From assembly GCF_007993815.1 (NCBI RefSeq), contig NZ_VJWE01000014.1:124001-188000 (forward strand): 64,000 nt of DNA, written 5' to 3'. Each line of letters starts with the position of its first letter. The stretch's first letter is position 1. The position numbers were made by a program, and so were the translations under genes. The notes under the pieces are model-generated. The model did not search any database and was not told the origin of the DNA. It worked only from the letters and a program-made list of their open reading frames with translations. Below, in pieces: positions 57,559 to 64,000 of this stretch. The stretch comes from Acidovorax delafieldii (GTDB lineage Bacteria; Pseudomonadota; Gammaproteobacteria; Burkholderiales; Burkholderiaceae_C).

Positions 57559-59781
57559 ATGCCCGATTCATCCACGTGCAGCCGCCGTCGGCTGTCCCAC
57601 TCGCTCTGGACCTCGCTGGCCATGTCTGCGCTGGTATCGTGCGGTGGAGGGTCAGGGGGTGATGCGCCGCCGCCGCCGCCTCCGCCTCCGCCCGCCACGC
57701 CCCTGGCGTTGCTGGCTGGCACTACCGAGGGGCCAGGAACGCAGGACGGCCTGGGCACTGCGGCCAAGATCAGTACCGAAAGCGGCGGCATGGCACTGGC
57801 ACCCAACGGCGATGTACTGATTACCGACCCGGGAAACCAGACCATTCGCCGGCTAGCGCCCACCGGGCAGCTCAGCACCTGGGCGGGCGGAGGTCCCACC
57901 CGCAGCGACGCCAGCAGCGAAGGGCCGCGCTACCTGGATGCCGCGGGCACTGCAGCCCGCTTTAATGTCCCTCTGGCCGTGGCGGTGGATGCGGCCGGCA
58001 ACGCCTATGTGGCAGACGCCAGCAACCACCTGGTGCGCAAGATCGATGCCGCGGGCAACGTCACCACGCTGGCCGGTAAGGTGGGCGTGTGCGGCAACGC
58101 CGATGGCACCGGTACGGCGGCCACGCTGTGCAGCCCAACCAGCATTGCGGTGGACCGGGAGGGCAATGTGTTTGTGTCCGAATGGGCGCCAACCTTGCAA
58201 GACATCTCCCTGACGCCGACAGGCAATCCCATTCGCAAAATCACGCCCGCAGGAGTGGTCACAACGGTCATCTTCAGGGCCAGCCAGTACGCAACTCCGG
58301 GCTTCGGGAGCTACAACCCAGACCGCCTGTACCCCGTCAACCTGGCGACCGACTCTGCAGGAACCCTGTACGCTGCAGATCCCAACGATCATGTGGTGCG
58401 CAAGTACGCGCCCAACGGTCAGGCCACAGTGCTGTCGGGCACGGTGGCTCTCAATAACGCCGGCTACGTGGATGGAGCGGCTAGCGCGGCCAAATTTGGT
58501 GCATTGCAGGCCATCGCGATAGACCGCTCCAACCGAGTGTTCGTCCTGGACCGCTATGAGGGCACGCCCGTGCGCGAGATCGCGGCCGATGGCTCCGTCA
58601 CAACCGTGCGGCGCGCGGACAACTGCAGCTTTGGACCCAACATGCTGCCCCAACCCTTCTGTGCGGGCAAACATCTGGCGGTGGACGCCGAAGGCCGCTT
58701 CCTCATCACGGAAAACGGTCCCTCCGACGCCTATCGAACGTATGCGGTTGTCTACCGCGCTCCGCGCGCCGGCGCGCCCGACCTGCAGGTGGGCACCGCC
58801 TCGCTGGCAGGGCACACCGATGGCCGCGGCAGCGCCGCGCGCTTTGACAGCCCTGGCGCGCTGGCGGTGGACAAGGCAGGCACGCTGTACGTGCGCGACC
58901 GCAACAACGCCGCGCTGCGCACCGTCACATCCGATGGCACGGTGGCCACCCTCGGCCGCGCCAAGAACCCGTGCGCACAGATGACAGGTCCGATCAACGA
59001 CGTGGCCTTCTGCGGCTCGGCTCCGCTGTCCATCGATGGAGCGGGCAACATCTATTCTTTCGACTTCAAGCGCATCCTCAAGACAACCCCTGCAGGCAAC
59101 GTTACTGTGCATGCCGACCTCTCCGCCCAGCTAGACGCGATACCGGGCTTTCTGCTGCAGGGACTGACTGGCATGGTCGCCGACATTGGCGGCACCGTCT
59201 ATGCGGTTTCCCTGCAGGGCGTGGTATTCAAGGTCACCCCGGCCGGCGCCGTCAGCGTGTTTGCGGGGAATCCCAACGCGCGCGGACACGCGGATGGTCC
59301 GGCAGCCTCGGCGCAGTTCTCGGCCTTGGGCCAGATGACCATCGATGCCGCGGGCAACGTCTATGTGGTGGACGGCCGCTACCACAACATCACGGGCATC
59401 GGCCCCACCGTCCGCAAGATTACGCCCGCCGGGGTGGTGAGCACGATTGCGGGGCGCCCGGACCTGCCGCCAGCGCTGGTGGACGGTCCGGTGGCCTCGG
59501 CGCAGTTGACCGTGGACACCGGCGCAGCCATCTCGGACTCCCACGCCTGGCTGGCCGCCGATGCCAGCGGCAACGTTTACGTGACCGATCCGCGCAACCG
59601 CGTGGTGCGCAAGATCGGCGCCGACGGCCAGGTGAGCACCCTAGTAGGCCAGCGCTGGAACAAGGGCTTCGCGGCCGGCCCGCTGCCGGGCTTCATCGAC
59701 GAACCCACGGGCATCGCAGTGAATGGGTCTACGCTGTACCTCTCCACCTCAAACGCATTGGCGGCCGTGAAGCTGCCCTGA
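57559..59781 (+). CDS. NHL-repeat beta-propeller lipoprotein 4
   Basis: 740 residues from the ATG at 57559. The lipoprotein signal ends LVSC, then GGGSGGDAPPPPPPPPP, a longer proline spacer than in its paralogues. NHL units include VLITDPGNQTIRRLA, YVADASNHLVRKID, YAADPNDHVVRKYA and YVTDPRNRVVRKIG. Same overall plan as copies 1 and 3. Function unknown; a surface-bound binding propeller is inferred. Confidence 0.87.
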   Translation: MPDSSTCSRRRLSHSLWTSLAMSALVSCGGGSGGDAPPPPPPPPPATPLALLAGTTEGPGTQDGLGTAAKISTESGGMALAPNGDVLITDPGNQTIRRLAPTGQLSTWAGGGPTRSDASSEGPRYLDAAGTAARFNVPLAVAVDAAGNAYVADASNHLVRKIDAAGNVTTLAGKVGVCGNADGTGTAATLCSPTSIAVDREGNVFVSEWAPTLQDISLTPTGNPIRKITPAGVVTTVIFRASQYATPGFGSYNPDRLYPVNLATDSAGTLYAADPNDHVVRKYAPNGQATVLSGTVALNNAGYVDGAASAAKFGALQAIAIDRSNRVFVLDRYEGTPVREIAADGSVTTVRRADNCSFGPNMLPQPFCAGKHLAVDAEGRFLITENGPSDAYRTYAVVYRAPRAGAPDLQVGTASLAGHTDGRGSAARFDSPGALAVDKAGTLYVRDRNNAALRTVTSDGTVATLGRAKNPCAQMTGPINDVAFCGSAPLSIDGAGNIYSFDFKRILKTTPAGNVTVHADLSAQLDAIPGFLLQGLTGMVADIGGTVYAVSLQGVVFKVTPAGAVSVFAGNPNARGHADGPAASAQFSALGQMTIDAAGNVYVVDGRYHNITGIGPTVRKITPAGVVSTIAGRPDLPPALVDGPVASAQLTVDTGAAISDSHAWLAADASGNVYVTDPRNRVVRKIGADGQVSTLVGQRWNKGFAAGPLPGFIDEPTGIAVNGSTLYLSTSNALAAVKLP

Positions 59782-59819
59782 CACGCTAGGCGCGGCCGCC
59801 AACGCCTTCTTCACTCGCA

Positions 59820-60818
59820 CTGAGCCCCCTGAACGAAGACTCCCATCGCGCCCCCACGGCCCTGCACACCTACGTCGACGTGGTGGCCACAGCCGGCCGC
59901 ATCGCAGGGCACGCCCACCGCCCCATGCTCGCCTCGCGCAGCATCGACGCGGAATGGGGTGCGCAGGTGCTCTCCAAGTGCGAGAACCATGCCGCGCATG
60001 GGCGCCTTCAAGTTCCGGGGGGCGTTCACCGTGCTCTATCGCATCGATGCAGCCCGGCGCAAGGCGAGTGTGGTGGCGCTTTCGTCCGACAACCGCGCCC
60101 AGCGCATCGCTCTCGCAGCGCGAGAGCTGGGCATTCCGGCCACCATCGTCATGCCGCGGGAGGTGCCCGCCGCCGAGGTCGCCACCACTCAGGGGTATGG
60201 CGCCACGGTGGTGCTCTATGGCCGCTACATCGAGGACCGCGAACAGAGCACCCGCGCCGTGGCGCCGCAGTACGGCCTCAAAGTGATTCCCCCGTTCGAC
60301 CATGCCGACGTGCTGGCAGGCCAGGGCACGGCACGGCGGCGAAGGAGCTGTTCGAGGCAGTCGGCGCACTCGACGCGCTGTTCGTGTGCCTGGACAGCGG
60401 CGGGCTCCTGTCGGGCGCGGCACTGGCCACGCGGGCCCTGCCGCCCCGCTGCAAGCTCTACGGCGTAGTGCCCGCTGCGGGCAACGACGGCCAACAGTCC
60501 TGGCGCACCGGGGCCATCGCGCACATCGATAGGACCAAGACGATTGCCGATGGCGCGCAGACGTAGCACCTGGGGCAAATCAGTTTTGCCATCATCCGGC
60601 GCGATACGGACGACATCCTCACGGTGACGGACGAGCAACTGGTGGACGGCATGTCCATTTTTTGCCGAGCGCATGCACCCGGTGGTGGAACCCAAGGGTG
60701 CCTGGGCTTTGCAGCGGCAAGCGAGATGCGCGTCGAGCTGCGCGGCCAGCGTGTGGGCGTGGTCATCAGCAGCGGCGGCGTGAACCTGGCACGCCTCGGC
60801 GCGTTGCTGGTCGGCTGA
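59820..60818 (+). pseudogene. PLP-dependent ammonia-lyase (threonine dehydratase-like), decayed
   Basis: Fragments of one fold-type II PLP enzyme lie in three phases: GRIAGHAHRP and KCEN in one frame; MGAFKFRGAF (with the PLP lysine), LAARELGIPATIVMP and GYGATVVLY in another; then GTAAKELFEAVGALDALFVC and KTIADGAQT back in the first, followed by a TAG at 60564-60566. The C-terminal GCLGFAAASEM and VGVVISSGGVNLAR are intact. At least two frameshifts and a nonsense codon make it non-functional. It resembles threo-3-hydroxyaspartate ammonia-lyase/threonine dehydratase. Confidence 0.85.
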
Positions 60819-60851
60819 AGGCAACACCATGCCTCACGCGCCATACTTTGG

Positions 60852-60907
60852 CAATTTTCAGCCTCCAGCGCTTGCTGGTATTGCGCAATAAGCTATCAAA
60901 CAAATAG
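60852..60907 (-). repeat. Dispersed ~60 bp repeat, copy C
   Basis: On the minus strand begins GCTATTTGTTTGATAGCT and continues to AGCAAGCGCTGGAGGC. Same 18-base leading block as the copies at 23510 and 29795. Intergenic, between the PLP pseudogene and a small gene. Confidence 0.65.
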
Positions 60908-60951
60908 CATTGATTCACACTGCGGCACCCTGGCCGCAGCCGTGGCCAATT

Positions 60952-61185
60952 TCAGGCTGCCAGCACCTGCTCTACCGCCAGCTTGGCTTCTTCAAGGCTG
61001 CCAAAAAAACGCGTGGGCTGCGGCGTCGCCCTGGGCAGGTGGGTGGGCGCGGGCCACAGACGGTCGTCCGTCCAGGCAGCCGTCCACCCGCCAATGTCCT
61101 TGCGTTTGACAGAGCACACGGCGTGGCCGTTGACCATGGCGTTCCAGGTGGTCGGGGGACTGTGGTCCCAGGTGATGTCGGCCAT
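60952..61185 (-). CDS. Small conserved-looking hypothetical protein
   Basis: 77 residues from the ATG at 61185, with GGAGG 5 nt upstream. Sequence features are a Trp-rich N-terminal half (ITWDHSPPTTWNAMVNGHAV, IGGWTAAWTDD) and a helical C-terminus (GSLEEAKLAVEQVLAA). No family is recognised. It is convergent with nothing and stands alone before aceE. Confidence 0.6.
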   Translation of the reverse strand: MADITWDHSPPTTWNAMVNGHAVCSVKRKDIGGWTAAWTDDRLWPAPTHLPRATPQPTRFFGSLEEAKLAVEQVLAA

Positions 61186-61327
61186 GGCGCCCTCCAATCA
61201 GTATGTAACCCATTGTAGGAAGGGGATGCCGCTGCGCAACAGGGACATCACCTGGCAGCAGCGCCAGCGCCACACCGTGGGCCTGCAAGGTGGCGCCGGC
61301 GCGGCGCGCGGGTGTCCCGTGCGGCCG

Positions 61328-63994
61328 TCAGCCCGCAGACAGTGTGCGTCGCGCTGCGTGCGCCACGGCCTGCGCATCTACGTCAAAGAACTGGCGCAGC
61401 GCCGCGCGGGTGTCGCTGCGGCCAAAACCATCGGTGCCGAGGGTGACGAACCGCCGCCCCTCCGGCACCAAGGCGCGCACGGTTTCCGGCACGGCGCGCA
61501 CGTAGTCGGTGGCGGCGATCACTGGTCCACGGGTCGTGGCCAGTTGCTGAGTCAGCCATGCGGGAGCAGGCTGGGCATCGCCCGCCAGCCAGCGCTGCTC
61601 GCAGGCCACGCCGTCGCGGGCCAGTTCGCTCCAGCTGGTGACGCTGAGCACGGTCACATCCACGCCCTCGCTGGCAAGTTGTTCTGCGGCCTTGACCACC
61701 TCGGTCAGGATGGCGCCAGAGCCCATTAGGGTGACGCTTTTGGACGAAATCGCGCTGTCGCGCTGGTGTATATTGCCTGGATAGCTCCTGAAAATATAGC
61801 ATCCACGCAGCACACCCTCTGCTGTACCGGCGGGCAGGTCGGGCTGGGCGTAGTTCTCGTTCATCAGCGTGACGTAGTAGAAGACGTCGCGCTGCTCGGT
61901 CACCATCTCGCGCATGCCGGCGTCGATGATGACGGCCATCTCGCCCGCATAGGCCGGGTCGTAAGCCTTGCAGTTGGGAATAGTGGCGGCCACCAGGTGG
62001 CTGCTGCCGTCCTGGTGCTGCAGGCCCTCGCCGCCCAGTGTGGTGCGGCCCGAGGTCGCGCCCAAGAGGAAGCCGCGCGCACGCTGGTCCGCCGCAGCCC
62101 AGATGGCATCGCCCACGCGCTGGAAGCCGAACATCGAGTAGTAGATATAAAACGGTAGCATGGCCAGGCCGTGCACGCTGTAGCTGGTGGCGGCCGCCGT
62201 CCAGCTTGCGATGGCGCCGGCCTCGCTGATGCCTTCTTCCAGGATCTGGCCGTCCAGCGCCTCGCGGTAGCTCAGCACCGAGCCGATGTCCTCGGGCGCA
62301 TAACGCTGGCCCACGCTGCTGTAGATGCCCACCTGCTTGAACAGATTGGCCATGCCGAAGGTGCGCGCCTCGTCGGCCACGATGGGCACGATGCGCGGGC
62401 CCAGCGTGGCGTCTTTGAGCAACGTGCCCAGCATGCGCACGAAGGCCATGGTGGTGCTCATCTCCTTGCCATCGGCCTGCAGCGCGAACTGCGCGTAGCT
62501 ATCGATGGATGGGACGGGCAGCGCGTCGCACGCCGTCTCGCGGCGCGGTAGGTAGCCGCCCAGTGCGTCGCGGTGGCTGCGCAGGTAGCGCATCTCCGAG
62601 CTGTCTTCGGCGGGCTTGAAGAAGGCCAGGCTGGTGGCCTGCTCGTCGCTGAGCGGCAGATTGAAGCGGTTGCGGAATTCGATGAGGTCGGTCTCGTCCA
62701 GCTTCTTCTGGCTGTGCGTGGTCATCTTGCCCTGGCCGGCAGTGCCCATGCCGTAGCCCTTCTTGGTGTGAGCCAGTATCACCGTGGGCTGGCCCTTGTG
62801 CGCAGCGGCTGCGGCGTAGGCGGCATGGATCTTCACCAGGTCGTGCCCGCCGCGCTTCAAGCGGTCGATCTGCTCGTCCGTCATGCCCTGGGCCAGGGCC
62901 GCCAGCTCAGGGTTCTGACCGAAGAAGTTGTCGCGGTTGAAGCGGCCGTCCTTGGCCGCGAAGGTTTGCATCTGGCCGTCCACCGTGCCTTCGAGCGTGC
63001 GCACCAACGCACCGGTCAGGTCGCGGGCGAACAGGCCGTCCCAGTCGCTGCCCCACACCAGCTTGACCACGTTCCAACCCGCGCCGGCGAACAAGCGCTC
63101 CAGCTCGTCGATGATGCGGCCGTTGCCACGCACCGGGCCATCCAGGCGCTGCAGGTTGCAGTTGACCACCCAGACCAGGTTGTCGAGGCCCTCGCGCGCG
63201 GCCAGGGTCAGCGCGCTCATGCTCTCGGGCTCGTCCATCTCGCCGTCACCAAACACGCCCCACACCTTGCGCCCCGCGCAGTTGAGCAGGTTGCGGTGCG
63301 TGAGGTAGCGCATGAAGCGTGCGTGGTAGATGCTGCTGATAGGGCCGATGCCCATCGAGCCCGTGGGGAACTGCCAGAAGTCGGGCATCAGCCAGGGGTG
63401 CGGGTAGCTCGACAGGCCCTGCGCGCCTGCACCCGGCGCCGTCAGTTCCTGGCGGTAGTGCATCAGGTCCTGCTCGGACAGGCGCCCTTCCAGGAAGGCG
63501 CGGGCATACACGCCGGGCGCGCTGTGCGGTTGAAAGAACACCAGGTCGCCCCGGTGCTGCCCTTCGCCCAGGCCTTCACGGGCACGAAAGAAATGGTTGA
63601 ACCCGCTTTCGAAAAGATCCGCAGCACTGGCGTAGCTGGCAATGTGCCCACCCAGCTCGCCATACGCCTGGTTCGCGCGCACCACCATGGCCAGCGCGTT
63701 CCAGCGCACGATGGAAGCCACACGCTCCTCGATGGCTAGGTCACCCGGGAACACAGGCTGGTCCTGCACCGCCACGGTGTTCACGTACGGCGTGTTCAGG
63801 TCGGGCTGCCAGCCAATGCGCTGCGCACGCGCCACCCGCACCAGCTCCTGCAGCATGTGCCGCGCTCGCTCGGGGCCTTCGGTGGCGACGAGTGCCAGGA
63901 AGGCATCGCGCCACTCGGCGGTTTCTTCGGGGTCGGCGTCCAGGGGGGCGCCGGTGGCTTGTTGCAGCAGGGCGTGGGGTGTGAGGGCGTTCAT
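61328..63994 (-). CDS. aceE: Pyruvate dehydrogenase E1 component, homodimeric type
   Basis: 888 residues, full family length. The thiamine-diphosphate motif is GDGEMDEPES with a downstream NCNLQRLDG. N-terminal HIASYASAADLFESGFNHFF and C-terminal LGTDGFGRSDTR are AceE hallmarks. It decarboxylates pyruvate and acetylates the lipoyl groups of E2 in the pyruvate dehydrogenase complex. Around residues 731-751 a repeat-derived segment (YIFRSYPGNIHQRDSAIS) lengthens a loop by about nine residues relative to the E. coli protein as remembered. No E2 or E3 gene is in the window; it may be a second copy such as MdeB. Confidence 0.95.
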   Translation of the reverse strand: MNALTPHALLQQATGAPLDADPEETAEWRDAFLALVATEGPERARHMLQELVRVARAQRIGWQPDLNTPYVNTVAVQDQPVFPGDLAIEERVASIVRWNALAMVVRANQAYGELGGHIASYASAADLFESGFNHFFRAREGLGEGQHRGDLVFFQPHSAPGVYARAFLEGRLSEQDLMHYRQELTAPGAGAQGLSSYPHPWLMPDFWQFPTGSMGIGPISSIYHARFMRYLTHRNLLNCAGRKVWGVFGDGEMDEPESMSALTLAAREGLDNLVWVVNCNLQRLDGPVRGNGRIIDELERLFAGAGWNVVKLVWGSDWDGLFARDLTGALVRTLEGTVDGQMQTFAAKDGRFNRDNFFGQNPELAALAQGMTDEQIDRLKRGGHDLVKIHAAYAAAAAHKGQPTVILAHTKKGYGMGTAGQGKMTTHSQKKLDETDLIEFRNRFNLPLSDEQATSLAFFKPAEDSSEMRYLRSHRDALGGYLPRRETACDALPVPSIDSYAQFALQADGKEMSTTMAFVRMLGTLLKDATLGPRIVPIVADEARTFGMANLFKQVGIYSSVGQRYAPEDIGSVLSYREALDGQILEEGISEAGAIASWTAAATSYSVHGLAMLPFYIYYSMFGFQRVGDAIWAAADQRARGFLLGATSGRTTLGGEGLQHQDGSSHLVAATIPNCKAYDPAYAGEMAVIIDAGMREMVTEQRDVFYYVTLMNENYAQPDLPAGTAEGVLRGCYIFRSYPGNIHQRDSAISSKSVTLMGSGAILTEVVKAAEQLASEGVDVTVLSVTSWSELARDGVACEQRWLAGDAQPAPAWLTQQLATTRGPVIAATDYVRAVPETVRALVPEGRRFVTLGTDGFGRSDTRAALRQFFDVDAQAVAHAARRTLSAG
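61740..61802 (-). repeat. Dispersed ~60 bp repeat, copy E (inside aceE)
   Basis: On the minus strand begins GCTATATTTTCAGGAGCT, followed by CCAGGCAATATACACCAGCG. It is the most diverged copy and is AT-richer than the surrounding aceE sequence, which reads through it in frame. Confidence 0.45.
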
Positions 63995-64000
63995 GGATGC

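Overview
The window reads as a piece of chromosome from a betaproteobacterium of the family Comamonadaceae, most like Acidovorax or a close relative. Support comes from the high G+C coding style, the tctCBA-tctDE and cysS/alkA-like/accA/tilS blocks, Bug-type solute receptors, a type-2 extracellular PHB depolymerase and a Fur-type box. This is inference from gene content only; no database was searched.

Layout. (1) 1-2600: an AT-rich, foreign-looking stretch with one large gene running off the left edge. It joins an intact calcineurin-like phosphoesterase to a C-terminal part resembling a STAND NTPase whose P-loop is degraded. This is the best candidate for an undescribed (perhaps defence) protein. 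(2) 2600-8700: esterases, small lipoproteins, a methyltransferase/LysR pair and a DUF2805 protein. (3) 8783-15797: a tightly coupled operon with lipocalin, an FAD oxidoreductase, three photolyase/cryptochrome paralogues, a DUF2256 protein and an SDR, which looks like a light/UV response unit. (4) 16835-29719: a polyhydroxybutyrate (PHB) scavenging locus. It holds a secreted PHB depolymerase, a lipoprotein 3-hydroxybutyrate-oligomer hydrolase, a complete Liv-type ABC importer, two solute receptors and a sigma-54 activator, with a -24/-12 promoter and dyads directly behind the activator gene. (5) 29838-30509: a DUF2325 gene behind a Fur-like box. (6) 30699-36027: the tripartite tricarboxylate transporter tctCBA diverging from its two-component system tctDE. 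(7) 36045-44407: housekeeping genes (hslR, tRNA-Ser(GCU), tilS, accA, an AlkA-like glycosylase, cysS) with a chemoreceptor between tilS and accA. (8) 44626-49963: envelope and folding genes (a TPR protein, an L,D-transpeptidase, two cyclophilins, lpxH, mtfA). (9) 50104-59781: a tandem array of four large NHL-repeat lipoproteins, the second decayed. (10) 59820-63994: a decayed PLP ammonia-lyase, a small unknown gene and aceE.

Two repeat families cross the window. One is a 108-114 bp long-palindrome element in two copies whose stems differ by compensating changes. The other is a 55-63 bp AT-richer repeat in five copies, two of them inside the coding sequences of tilS and aceE.

How the genes work together. 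In the PHB locus the depolymerase and oligomer hydrolase would release 3-hydroxybutyrate outside the inner membrane, the Liv-type system would import it, and the sigma-54 activator would switch the locus on. In the photolyase operon, start/stop (ATGA) overlaps suggest co-translation of DNA-repair flavoproteins with membrane or redox accessories.
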